38,946 nucleotides of DNA from Verrucomicrobiota bacterium (GTDB taxonomy: Bacteria; Verrucomicrobiota; Verrucomicrobiia; Limisphaerales; UBA11358): NCBI GenBank assembly GCA_021324235.1, contig JAJPJM010000135.1, forward strand, positions 1-38,946. Reading direction: 5' to 3'. This document shows, piece by piece, positions 7,503-15,914 of the stretch. The position numbers and the translations under genes were made by a program. A model generated the notes under the pieces. The model was not told the DNA's origin. It searched no databases and saw nothing but the letters and a program-made list of their open reading frames with translations. The stretch's first letter is position 1; the number at the start of each line of letters is the position of its first letter.

Positions 7503-9376
7503 ATTGTTCCCGTCGGCTGGGTACTGACAAATTCCCGGTGCAACCGGGCGTAAACGCCGTCCTGCCGCAACAAACTCTCATGCGTGCCGCGCTCCACAAT
7601 CCGGCCCTGGTCCAACACCAGCACCAGGCCGGCCCGGCGGATGGTGCTCAGGCGGTGCGCGACCACAAACGCCGTCCGCCCGCGCAGTAAAATTTCCAAT
7701 GCCCGTTGCAGCCGCGCTTCGGTGACCGTGTCGATCGCACTGGTCGCCTCGTCGAGCACCACGATGCGCGGGTTCGCCAGCATTGCGCGGGCGAAACACA
7801 CCAGTTGCCGTTGACCGAACGACAGCGCCGCGCCGCGCTCGGCCACCTGGGAATGCAGACCCTGTGGCAGCGCGTCGATCAAGTCGACGCAGTCCAGCGC
7901 CGCCAGGGTCGCCCGCACGTCAGCCTCCGTCGCACCGGGCCGCGCGAACCGGATGTTTTCGAGCACCGTGCCTGAAAAGAGAAAATTGTTCTGTTGGACG
8001 CTGCCCATCTGCGACCGCAATGAATCGCTGGTGACCGCGTTCAAGTCCGTGCCGTCCACCCGCACACCTCCGCTCGTGGGCCGGTAAAATTTCTGCAACA
8101 AGCCAACCAGGGTTGTTTTGCCGCTGCCGGTGTGCCCCACCAGCGCCACCGTTTGTCCTGGCTCGGCGATGAAGGAAATATCCATAAGGACGGGCCGGCC
8201 CGGTTGATAGGCGAAATGCACCGCTTGAAATTCCACCCGGCCCTGAATCACGGGCAGCACGGTCGCGTCGGCCGCGTCCTGCCATTCCGGTTCCTGGTCC
8301 AGCATCCGAAACAGCCGTTCCGCCCCCGCCATCGCCATCAACGCCTGGTTCAATTGATTGCCGATCACCTGCACCGGGTCGAAGAACAGGTTGGCCAGGA
8401 AAAAGAACATGACCAGGTCGCCCACCTCCATGTGCATCCAGCCGTGCCAGCTCAATGCCCCGTACGCGCTCAACAACGCCATCGCCCCCAGAAACAGCTG
8501 GCTCTTCAACTGCAACAGCGGCACGAACACCGCCGACGCCTGCGCCACGCCCACATTGTTCTCGCCGTGCACGTTGATTAATTTGCGGAAAAAGCCGGCG
8601 TTTACATCCTGCCGCACAAACGCCTGCGTTACCCGGATGCCGCTCACCGATTCGGCCAGCGTGGAGGAAACGCGGCTCCAGGATTCCTGCACCTTGCGCA
8701 GGCGGCGGCTCATCTCCTTCCGGTAATTTTCGTTCACCACCCAGATGACCGGCGCCAGCACGGCCATCAGGCAGAACAGTTTCCAGTTGTACCACGCCAT
8801 GAGCGCCGCTGACCCCGCCATCTGCAGGCACTGCACCACCAGCACAAACGCCACGTCCTGTACCCCGGCGCGGACACTGTCAATGTCCGACGTCAGCCGG
8901 CTGATGATGCGCCCGAACTTGGTCAGGTTGAAAAACGACATCGGCATCGTCATCAGCTTGCGGAACAAATCCGACCGCATGTCGTGCACCACCGCCTCGC
9001 CCAACTCGAGCGCGAACCGCTGGCGGAAATGAAAGTTCACCACCGTAACCAGGGCCAGCGCGAAATACGCCACCGCCGACCAGAATATCCCCGGCAAATC
9101 ACGGCCCGCAATCGGGCCGGTGATGGTGCGGCCAATCAGCCACGCCAGCGCCGGCAATTGCAAACCGCGGATGAACGTCAACAGGAACAGCCAGTTCCGC
9201 CGGGCGGCATAGGGCCGGGTATACCAAAAAATCCGGCGGATGAGCGCCAGTTGCAAGGGTGCCTTGTCCGCTTCGCGCTCCTCCATCGGATTGTAAAACG
9301 TCAGGGCTTCCCGCGCCGAAAGGTTGTCTTTGGCCGTATCACCTGCCGATGACTTAAGGTTCGATGGTGCGCTCAT
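7499..9376 (-). CDS. ABC exporter half-transporter, canonical ATPase site
   Basis: The 625-residue fused exporter has six predicted membrane helices (residues about 50-350) and a C-terminal nucleotide-binding domain: Walker A GHTGSGKTT near residue 413, signature LSFGQRQ near 513, Walker B IVVLDEATSAID near 540, and switch His in VAHRLS near 572. The catalytic Glu and His are present, but the signature has Phe instead of the usual Gly (LSGGQ). The neighbour at 9486-11450 has the opposite defects, so the two probably form a heterodimer. Substrate is unknown (lipid or drug type, MsbA/LmrA-like). The stop codon lies in a repeat. Confidence 0.9.
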   Translation of the reverse strand: MSAPSNLKSSAGDTAKDNLSAREALTFYNPMEEREADKAPLQLALIRRIFWYTRPYAARRNWLFLLTFIRGLQLPALAWLIGRTITGPIAGRDLPGIFWSAVAYFALALVTVVNFHFRQRFALELGEAVVHDMRSDLFRKLMTMPMSFFNLTKFGRIISRLTSDIDSVRAGVQDVAFVLVVQCLQMAGSAALMAWYNWKLFCLMAVLAPVIWVVNENYRKEMSRRLRKVQESWSRVSSTLAESVSGIRVTQAFVRQDVNAGFFRKLINVHGENNVGVAQASAVFVPLLQLKSQLFLGAMALLSAYGALSWHGWMHMEVGDLVMFFFLANLFFDPVQVIGNQLNQALMAMAGAERLFRMLDQEPEWQDAADATVLPVIQGRVEFQAVHFAYQPGRPVLMDISFIAEPGQTVALVGHTGSGKTTLVGLLQKFYRPTSGGVRVDGTDLNAVTSDSLRSQMGSVQQNNFLFSGTVLENIRFARPGATEADVRATLAALDCVDLIDALPQGLHSQVAERGAALSFGQRQLVCFARAMLANPRIVVLDEATSAIDTVTEARLQRALEILLRGRTAFVVAHRLSTIRRAGLVLVLDQGRIVERGTHESLLRQDGVYARLHREFVSTQPTGTM

Positions 9377-9397
9377 CTCCGGCCTGGCCCTTTCTTT

Positions 9398-9502
9398 GGT
9401 AGGGCGGCGCTGCCGCGCAGCCAGGCCGGGCAGCAGCTCGGCCCTACCCGGGGGGATTCAAGGTTCGACGTTGAATGTTCGATGTTCAATGTTCGATGTT
9501 CT
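9398..9502. repeat. GGTAGGG palindrome plus TTCGATGTTC tract
   Basis: At 9398-9448 an element begins GGTAGGGC and ends GCCCTACC, with inner GC-rich arms. At 9463-9502 there are tandem ATGTTCGATGTTC-like units. Together they fill the gap between the two ABC genes and run over the 3' end of the upstream one, whose TGA stop is inside the tract. Confidence 0.7.
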
Positions 9503-11450
9503 CCGTTTCATTCCCCACCTCGACCTTCTCAGTCCGCCCGTCATCCAGGTCCATGATTTGCAGCAGCGCCGTTTCGTGATACGGCCCGGGCCGGTGCACG
9601 AGTTCCGCGTGCGTGCCGGTCCGCGTCAACCGGCCGTTCTCCAGCACCAGAATCAAATCCGCGCGGCGCAACAAACTCAGCCGGCTCGACACCACAAACG
9701 TCGTCCGCCCCGCCATCGCCTCGCGCAAGGCCGATACAATTTCATTCTCCGTCCGCGCATCCACGGACGCCGTCGGGTCGTCCAGGATGAGGATCGGTGG
9801 TTGCAGCAACAACGCCCGCGCCAGCGCCAGCCGCTGGCGCTGGCCGCCCGACAAATCCACGCCCGATTCCCCCAGCACCGTCTCGTAACCTTGCGGCAGC
9901 GCCGTGATGAACTCGTGCGCCGACGCGATGCGCGCCGCCCGCTCAATCTGCGCCATTGTCGCGTGGGGATGCCCGAACGCGATGTTCGCCGACACCGTGT
10001 TCGAAAACAAAAAGGTCTCCTGATACACGATCCCGATCTGCCGACGGAAGGCGTCCAGTTCCAGCTCCCGCACGTCCTTGCCGTCCGCGAGGATTCGTCC
10101 CCGTTGCGGATCGTAGAACCGTGGAATCAACCCCAACAATGTGCTCTTGCCGGCGCCGGTCATGCCAAAAATTCCGATGACCTGTCCCGGCTTCGCTGCG
10201 AACGACACGTCCGCCAGCGCCGGCTTGTCCGCGTGATAACCGAACGTCACGTTTTCAAAAATCAACCGGCCTGTGAGCTGCGCCGGCGGGAGGACGCCGG
10301 GCCGGTTTTCCACGTCCAGCGGCGTGTCCAGCACTTCAAACACCCGCCGCGCCGCCGCGAGGCTCTGCTGCACCGAGTTCGCGATGGTGGAAATGGTCGC
10401 CACCTGCCCCGTAAACTGCTGGAGCAGGCCGGCGAACACCACCAGCCCGCTGCCCAGCGGAATTTTGCCCTGCACGTACAACCAGCCGCCATAGGCGAAC
10501 AAAATGACCAGGCTCAATTGCGACAACATCTGCGTGCCCGGCGTGAACACGGACAAATCCCAGAAAATTTTCCGCTGTTGCGACGACACCTCGTCGTTCG
10601 CCTCCTCAAACCGCCGGACCTGGTGCGGTTCGGCGGCGAAGCCTTTCACGGTCTGCATGCCGCGCACCGTCTCGCTGAACAACAGGACCATTTTGTCCGT
10701 CAATTCGCGATTGAGGAGATAGCCCGGGCGGAGCCGCGCCGAATAAAATTGCGCCAGCCACCACAGCGGCAGCGATACGCCCAGACACGCCAGCGTCAAC
10801 GCCGGCTGGATGCGCCACATGAAAACCGCGTAGGCCGCCAGCGTCAGAATCATGGTCGCCCCCTGCAACAACACGCCGTCCACAAACAGCCGCGTGTTCT
10901 GCACGTCGCCCGTCACCCGGTTGAAAATGGAGTTGGAACCGTGGACATCGAAGAAGCGGAAGCTCAGGCGCTGCAGTTTGGCGTAAATCTGCGCGCGCAA
11001 TTCCGGCACGATTTCCCCCTGGGTCAGCCGCGCCGTCACCATGTTGTAGGCATAGGTAAACGCCGCGCGCAACACCGCCTGGACCACAATCGCCAGCGAC
11101 AGCGCCATGACAATCCGCAGGGCCGGCCAACCTGCCGGCGGCTGCCAGTCGAACGGATACACCGGCGGCGGCAGCGACGGGTCCAGCGCAAACCGGATCA
11201 CGTCAATCACCACGCCCAATAACTTGAGCCCCGCGATGCCCAGCAGCAGCAACACCAGGCTCAACACCAGCGACCACAAACAATCCGCCCGAAACCGCCA
11301 CGCCAGCGCCAACAGCCGCCGGACGAGTTCACCGGTGGCATAGCGCTGGTCAGCGGACGCGAGTTTGACAGTTTCGGGCGTTTTCAGACCCCGTAACGTG
11401 CCGCAGTCCGTGCCCGTAATCGATTCAAAAACAAACGAGGAAACCGCCAA
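9486..11450 (-). CDS. ABC exporter half-transporter, degenerate ATPase site
   Basis: The protein has about 654 residues, six predicted membrane helices and a nucleotide-binding domain: Walker A GMTGAGKST near residue 427, signature LSGGQRQ near 535, Walker B LILDDPTASVD near 556. The catalytic Glu after Walker B is Asp, and the switch His is Ser (VVSSRLS). Such degeneracy is typical of one partner in heterodimeric exporters (TM287/288 type). The signature here is canonical while the partner's is not, so both defects would fall on the same composite site. The start is uncertain: the only initiator in the region is TTG 11450, inside a repeat; an internal CTG is possible. Confidence 0.85.
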   Translation of the reverse strand: MAVSSFVFESITGTDCGTLRGLKTPETVKLASADQRYATGELVRRLLALAWRFRADCLWSLVLSLVLLLLGIAGLKLLGVVIDVIRFALDPSLPPPVYPFDWQPPAGWPALRIVMALSLAIVVQAVLRAAFTYAYNMVTARLTQGEIVPELRAQIYAKLQRLSFRFFDVHGSNSIFNRVTGDVQNTRLFVDGVLLQGATMILTLAAYAVFMWRIQPALTLACLGVSLPLWWLAQFYSARLRPGYLLNRELTDKMVLLFSETVRGMQTVKGFAAEPHQVRRFEEANDEVSSQQRKIFWDLSVFTPGTQMLSQLSLVILFAYGGWLYVQGKIPLGSGLVVFAGLLQQFTGQVATISTIANSVQQSLAAARRVFEVLDTPLDVENRPGVLPPAQLTGRLIFENVTFGYHADKPALADVSFAAKPGQVIGIFGMTGAGKSTLLGLIPRFYDPQRGRILADGKDVRELELDAFRRQIGIVYQETFLFSNTVSANIAFGHPHATMAQIERAARIASAHEFITALPQGYETVLGESGVDLSGGQRQRLALARALLLQPPILILDDPTASVDARTENEIVSALREAMAGRTTFVVSSRLSLLRRADLILVLENGRLTRTGTHAELVHRPGPYHETALLQIMDLDDGRTEKVEVGNETENIEH

Positions 11451-11490
11451 GGCGCAAAGCTCAAAAAATCCGTGTTCCTCCGTTTAATCC
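11445..11490. repeat. short degenerate repeat at ABC gene start
   Basis: A phrase ACCGCCAAGGCGCAAAG, then TCCGTGTTCCTCCG and TTTAATCCATGGTTAAAT, lies across the presumed TTG start of the ABC gene and the region before the divergent hydrolase gene. Confidence 0.5.
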
Positions 11491-11512
11491 ATGGTTAAAT
11501 TCGCGCTTCCAA

Positions 11513-12298
11513 ATGAATGCAAAACAACTCGCCCGACTGGCCCTGGTGTTTGCCTGTCTCATCGCATTCGCCGGGTGCAAAACCAACGCTCCCTCAACAT
11601 CGCGGTCATCCGCCGCGTCCGGTCCCAAAGACACCTACGTGCTGGTGCACGGCGCGTGGGGCGGCGGCTGGGATTGGAAACACGTGGACGATTTGCTCAC
11701 CGCCGATGGCAACACGGTTTATCGCCCGACGCTCACCGGGCAGGGTGAACATGTCAACCTCAGCAGCACCAACATCGACCTGGACACGCACATTCAGGAC
11801 ATCGTCAACGTCATCCTCTGGGAAAATCTGCACGGTATCGTGCTGGTCGGCCATAGCTACGGAGGCATGATCATCACCGGTGTGGCCGATCGCGTGCCCG
11901 ACCGCATCAAACGCCTGGTTTACATTGACGCCTTGCTGCCCATCAACGGCGAAAGCGAAAAGGATATCCGTCCCCCCGCGATCAAGCATTTCGACAAGGA
12001 CGGTTTCGCGATTCCGACGTGGGTCACGAACAACACGCCGCCGCCGCACGACGTGCCGCAATCGGACAAAACCTTCAACGAACCCATCACCCTGACCAAC
12101 CAGGCCGTCGCCCAAAAACTGCCCACGACCTACATCCTTACCGTGGACAAAGGCCGACCGGCTGAACGGGACGATTTCTATCCGTTTTACGTGCGCGCCA
12201 AGGCCCGTGGCTGGACCACGGAAATCATGGAAGGCGACCACAATGTCCAGCGCTCGCATCCGGTGGAACTTGTCAAACGGCTCGAAGCCGCGCCCTAA
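11513..12298 (+). CDS. alpha/beta hydrolase lipoprotein
   Basis: The 261-residue protein has a lipoprotein-like signal (LVFACLIAFAGC, Cys22), a short Ser-rich linker and an alpha/beta-hydrolase fold. The oxyanion region is VLVHGAWGGGWDW, the nucleophile elbow is GHSYGG (Ser115), and a C-terminal GDHNVQRSHP holds the likely catalytic His. It resembles esterases of the salicylate/methyl-ester group (EstC-like). It is probably anchored to a membrane facing the periplasm. The lipobox has Phe at -3, which is weaker than usual, so simple secretion is possible. The substrate cannot be told from sequence. It is divergent from the ABC pair. Confidence 0.85.
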   Translation: MNAKQLARLALVFACLIAFAGCKTNAPSTSRSSAASGPKDTYVLVHGAWGGGWDWKHVDDLLTADGNTVYRPTLTGQGEHVNLSSTNIDLDTHIQDIVNVILWENLHGIVLVGHSYGGMIITGVADRVPDRIKRLVYIDALLPINGESEKDIRPPAIKHFDKDGFAIPTWVTNNTPPPHDVPQSDKTFNEPITLTNQAVAQKLPTTYILTVDKGRPAERDDFYPFYVRAKARGWTTEIMEGDHNVQRSHPVELVKRLEAAP

Positions 12299-12415
12299 AC
12301 CGCCGGGGCGGTCTGTTCCGCGAATTAAAATCCCGGCACCATTTGCGTCCCGGCGGTTGGAGGCATTTGTTATTTACGTTCCCGGACCCATGATCCCGGA
12401 CCCCGAACCCGACCC

Positions 12416-13945
12416 TCACTGCCCTTGCACCCGGAAATATTCGGTCGCGCTCGTCAAGGGCAGGGACACGCTTTGCGCATTGGTGGTTACGACCGTATTC
12501 CACGAACCCGCCGGCAGCGTGGTTGTTGCCTGCACCGTGAACGGCGCCGTGCCGCCCGTCCAGACCAGGTTTACGTTTGTTCCGGACAACGCGATGGACA
12601 GATTGATGGCGCTGGTCGCGGTGTACACCGCCGCGTCGTAGGCCACCGCGTGCACACTGTCATCGGCGCTCAATTCCAGCGTATAAACCCCCGGCGCACT
12701 GAAGGTCGCCGTTGTATTCGTCAATGCCGCGTTGCCAAATGTCACCGTGCCCGGTCCGGAGTACTGCTTCCATTGAATCGTTGGCGGCGTATTGCTGAAA
12801 ACCACCACGCCCGGCAAAGTCACCGGCACGCCCACCGGCACCGCCTGGTCCGGCCCGGCGCCCGCCACCGGCGCGCCCGCCGACCGCGGTCCTTCGTTCG
12901 GTCCCGTCGTCTGGATGACCTCGAAATTCGTGGCGCTGATGCTGGTCAGATCGTTGAAACAGCCCGCCGGCCAGCGGTCTTCCGGCGTCACCGAAATCGA
13001 AAAATAATTCCCGTTGTCCGCCACCATCGCCCCGTATTTTTTTAATCCCGCCAGGACCGCCTTTTCCTCCTTCGTCCAGCCCGACGGAACGATAAACGAC
13101 GCCTTCAATCGCAACCGCTGGCCCATGGCCGGATAATTTCCGCTCGTGATGCTGCTCGCGTCATGCGTGGCCGGATAAATGTGGGCCTTGAGCGATTTGG
13201 CCACGACCAGCCGGCAGGCGTGTTCGACCATGCCGCGCTCGGCCTCGTCGTAACGCACCAGCGCCGAAAACATCGGGAAACCCGCCGCATCGCCCGAAGT
13301 CAGGCCATCCGGTCGCAGGCCGTTGCTGTTCAGATTGAAAATCGCGCCGTTGCCCGCCTGCCAGTTGGTGCCCACCAGTTGTGCCTGCCAGGTTTCCCAG
13401 GAGAACCCCGCGCCCGGCTGGACGACGATGGAATGCCGGTCGCCGCCGGTGTTGGTCTGCCATTGATACAGCGTCTGGCCGCCGGTCCCCACCGGCCAGC
13501 TCTCAATCGGCATGTTCGTCGGTATCGGATACAGGCCGTACGGGTAAGTCCCGCCGTTCAGGTCCGAATCGCCGGGATACGTCACGAACTGGATCGGTAC
13601 CAGCGGCTGATTGTCCGGCACCAGCGCAAAGTTCATCTCGAACTCGGGCGTCAACACCGCCCGGTTGGTATTCAGGTCCTTGACGATCTCGGCAATCATG
13701 GCGGTCGAATTCGACAACACCGGCCGGTTGGAAATGCATTCGTTCCATGGATTGGTCACCGGGAAAATCTGCATCGCCGACACCACCGCGTCCGCGTTTG
13801 ACGTGTCAAACAGGATGTCGTTGGTCACCACCGGCAGCGGTCCCAGGATGCGCCCTTCCTGATTGATGCGTTCCGCAGCGGCGGTCGGGGGAAAGGCAAA
13901 CCAAACCAGCAAACCCAGAATTCCCGGTACAACATGATGCTTCAT
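12416..13945 (-). CDS. large secreted protein with Ig/PKD-like domains
   Basis: The 509-residue protein starts MKHHVVPGILGLLVWFAF with a signal peptide ending near AAAE; ATG 13945 is preferred to an upstream in-frame start at 13990. The N-terminal half (FPVTNPWNECISNRPVLSNS; GGDRHSIVVQPG) resembles an uncharacterised secreted family and could be catalytic or binding. It is followed by a PKD/Ig-like beta domain (AGPDQAVPVGVPVTLPG; YTLELSADDS). The last 45 residues (FTVQATTTLPAGSWNTVV ... EYFRVQGQ) match the C-terminal domain found in two other secreted proteins in this window. It is convergent with the hydrolase. No known enzyme motif was identified. Confidence 0.75.
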   Translation of the reverse strand: MKHHVVPGILGLLVWFAFPPTAAAERINQEGRILGPLPVVTNDILFDTSNADAVVSAMQIFPVTNPWNECISNRPVLSNSTAMIAEIVKDLNTNRAVLTPEFEMNFALVPDNQPLVPIQFVTYPGDSDLNGGTYPYGLYPIPTNMPIESWPVGTGGQTLYQWQTNTGGDRHSIVVQPGAGFSWETWQAQLVGTNWQAGNGAIFNLNSNGLRPDGLTSGDAAGFPMFSALVRYDEAERGMVEHACRLVVAKSLKAHIYPATHDASSITSGNYPAMGQRLRLKASFIVPSGWTKEEKAVLAGLKKYGAMVADNGNYFSISVTPEDRWPAGCFNDLTSISATNFEVIQTTGPNEGPRSAGAPVAGAGPDQAVPVGVPVTLPGVVVFSNTPPTIQWKQYSGPGTVTFGNAALTNTTATFSAPGVYTLELSADDSVHAVAYDAAVYTATSAINLSIALSGTNVNLVWTGGTAPFTVQATTTLPAGSWNTVVTTNAQSVSLPLTSATEYFRVQGQ

Positions 13946-14074
13946 AATACAACAACGGCGAAAATGTCGCCGCTGGTCGGATGACAGCACAAAGAGCGCC
14001 AGCCCTTAAAACGCGGAAAACGCCGAGTATCCGTACGGGAGTTTGAACCATCTGGCAGCCAGGCAGCCAGGCCG

Positions 14075-14185
14075 GTCTGATTTTTAGCCACAGACGGGCG
14101 CCGATGAAACCCGGACAAAAATCATTCCAACCATTCTGTTCATTCTGTCAAAAAATCAGAACCGTGGTAACCTGTGTCCATCTGT
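14075..14185. repeat. CCACAGA / CATCTGTGG degenerate repeat
   Basis: The stretch contains GCCACAGACGGGCGCCGATG, TTCTGTTCATTCTGTCAAAA and GTGTCCATCTGTGGCCAC, phrases that recur at 31030-31090, 32510-32560, 34060-34130 and 37220-37280. The GTG start of the next gene lies inside the last phrase. Confidence 0.6.
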
Positions 14186-14984
14186 GGCCACCAAGCGACA
14201 ATCTGTCAGCATCATTTTAGCCGCGTTCTGGCTGTCCGTTCTGCCGGCGGGATTCGCCGCCGACACCACATCCCCGGCAGCGCCCGAGGCGTATGACTAT
14301 GCCAAGCCCGCATTGTTCACCGGCACCCTTTACGAAATCGGGTCGGACCGGAAAAAGGTTCTCTACACCTTCCGCCGGACCGCCGCACGTTCCGGGTCCA
14401 CCGTTCACGTCGAACGGCAATTCCTCGACACCAATGGCACGGTGGCCGCTGTGGAAAAAGCGCTCTATGAATCCAATCACCTTGTCTCCTTTGAGATGCA
14501 GGAATTCCAGGCCGGGGTCTCCGGCGCCGTCCGGATTGCACCCGACCCCAAGGACCCGGCCCGGCAACAGCTCTGGATCAGTTACGGGCACGGCCTGATT
14601 CCACCAAAGGGAGACGCCCAGGAGCTCCCGCCCGACACCCTGGTGGATGACACCCTGTATCCGTTCCTGCTGGCTCATTGGGACGACCTGATGCGCGGCG
14701 ACGCCGTCAAATTCCACTTTGTCTCCCTGGAATGGAAGCGCACGTTTATGTTTCGGTTCGTGAAGACCGCGAAATCCGGGCAGAACGGCCGGACGGTGGA
14801 ACTCATAAAAATGGAACCGGTCAATCTGTTCGTGGCGCGGCTGGTCAACCCGCTCGTTTTTACCGTGGAAAAGGATCGCCCGCATCGCATCCTCTCCTAT
14901 ACCGGGCGCACCACCCCTCGCCTCCAGAAGGGAAAATCCTGGAAGTATCTGGACGCTGAAACCGTCTTCGACTGGCCAAATTGA
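14184..14984 (+). CDS. exported protein of unknown function, paralogue 1
   Basis: The 266-residue protein has a signal peptide (SVSIILAAFWLSVLPAGFAAD). The mature part is closely similar along its whole length to the protein at 21395-22207: shared blocks include LFTGTLYEIGS, TVHVERQF, ESNHLVSFEMQEFQ, DPARQQLWISYGHGLIPP, and the end SYTGRTTPR...WKYLDAETVFDW. It is predicted to be periplasmic and beta-rich. The start is GTG 14184 within a repeat; the paralogue has a longer signal peptide with ATG, so the 5' end here may have been replaced by the repeat. No known domain was recognised. Confidence 0.75.
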   Translation: MATKRQSVSIILAAFWLSVLPAGFAADTTSPAAPEAYDYAKPALFTGTLYEIGSDRKKVLYTFRRTAARSGSTVHVERQFLDTNGTVAAVEKALYESNHLVSFEMQEFQAGVSGAVRIAPDPKDPARQQLWISYGHGLIPPKGDAQELPPDTLVDDTLYPFLLAHWDDLMRGDAVKFHFVSLEWKRTFMFRFVKTAKSGQNGRTVELIKMEPVNLFVARLVNPLVFTVEKDRPHRILSYTGRTTPRLQKGKSWKYLDAETVFDWPN

Positions 14985-14996
14985 TTTAACCGCCGA

Positions 14997-15095
14997 GGTA
15001 GGGACGCACCGCCGGGGCGTCCGCGGACGGCTGGGCCGGCCGTCCCTACCAACTTAAAAGAAATCTCTGAATCTTTGCATCTTGGCGGTTAAAGC
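14997..15095. repeat. GGTAGGG palindromic element and repeat phrase
   Basis: The element 14997-15050 begins GGTAGGGACG and ends CGTCCCTACC, with GGACGGC/GCCGTCC inside. A degenerate phrase (AATCTTTGCATCTTGGCGG) follows. The remaining 180 bases to the next gene hold nothing clear beyond a weak 25-33 codon opening. Confidence 0.7.
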
Positions 15096-15279
15096 CGGAC
15101 CAAAAGGCGGGCAAATCACTAAGTAAACTCTGTTAATACCACTTCCAATCTGGCGCGCCGATTGCTGAAGAAATCGTCGTTGCGGAGATTTATGCATGGC
15201 AAAAAGGAGTCATTTGCCCATGGAACTGCTCCCACAACCGAAGAGAAAAAGAAATCGGGCCGCCAGCCCATGAAACTTT

Positions 15280-15567
15280 ATGAACATTAACAGCAAGCAG
15301 GAAGATAGAAATTACGTATCCGTCGGGTCGTGGATGGGCATGATCTTTGTCACTGCCATCCCGGTGATTGGGCAGCTGATGGTTCTCATCTGGGCCTTTT
15401 CCGGCGAGAACGAATCGCGCAAGAATTATTATCGGGCCATCCTTTCCTGGATATTGATCCTGGTGCTGTTGGGTGTGGCGGCGGGTGTGGCGATCAACTA
15501 TATGGGCGGCGGGCCGGCCATTCAAAAATTTATTCAAGATCACCAGAATTTGGTCCGCAACCAATGA
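15280..15567 (+). CDS. small two-helix membrane protein
   Basis: The 95-residue protein starts MNINSKQEDRNYVSVGSWMG. Two hydrophobic segments (GMIFVTAIPVIGQLMVLIWAF, residues about 20-40; ILSWILILVLLGVAAGVAI, about 54-72) are separated by a charged loop GENESRKNYYR. Soluble ends suggest a simple hairpin in the membrane. The pattern of short cytoplasmic N-terminus, Gly/Ser kink and RKNYYRA loop resembles small uncharacterised membrane proteins found widely in bacteria. No function can be assigned. Confidence 0.65.
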   Translation: MNINSKQEDRNYVSVGSWMGMIFVTAIPVIGQLMVLIWAFSGENESRKNYYRAILSWILILVLLGVAAGVAINYMGGGPAIQKFIQDHQNLVRNQ

Positions 15568-15914
15568 CCGCCGGTTGGGCGGGCCAAAGGAAAAGTTTGA
15601 ACAACGAAGCAACCGGGCAACCGGGGAAAAAAGGTAATTTCTGTTCCTGCGTTTCTTTGCCTGCCACGCCATAGCGCAGCGACGACCGGTTGTTCCATCT
15701 GCCTTTGCGCCCTGGCGGTTGGATTATTTTGCACTTCTTTGCGGCAAAAAACCCTGTCCGTCTGTCCAAGTCACGTGAGTCACGGGATGCCAATCCTATC
15801 GTTTCTCAAATATCGATCGTCATTTTGTTTTTAACCGGTTGTGACCGCCGGGTTTTTGTGGCATCTTCTGGAGCCTTGGAAATAATCAATTCCCGGGGAG
15901 GAAGAGCAAACACC
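15568..15914. other. intergenic region with repeats and RBS
   Basis: There are 347 bases without a clear gene. They hold degenerate repeat phrases (CTTTGCGCCCTGGCGGTT; CTTCTTTGCGGCAAAAA). A strong Shine-Dalgarno GGGGAGG (15895-15901) precedes ATG 15915 and decides that start. The in-frame opening from 15690 is mostly repeat and is not taken as coding. Confidence 0.55.

Noticed and set aside
9324-11222. 632-codon plus-strand opening opposite the ABC gene
   Set aside because: Arg/His/Gln-rich translation with no domains; it is the shadow of the minus-strand ABC exporter, whose motifs are clear.
12300-12318. CCGCC/GGCGG hairpin after the hydrolase gene
   Set aside because: Five-base stem without a convincing T-run; overlaps the common ACCGCC repeat phrase, so not called as a terminator.
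15192-15288. Short frame MHGKKESF... before the small membrane protein
   Set aside because: Only 32 codons, no ribosome site, overlaps a second equally weak frame; not enough to call.
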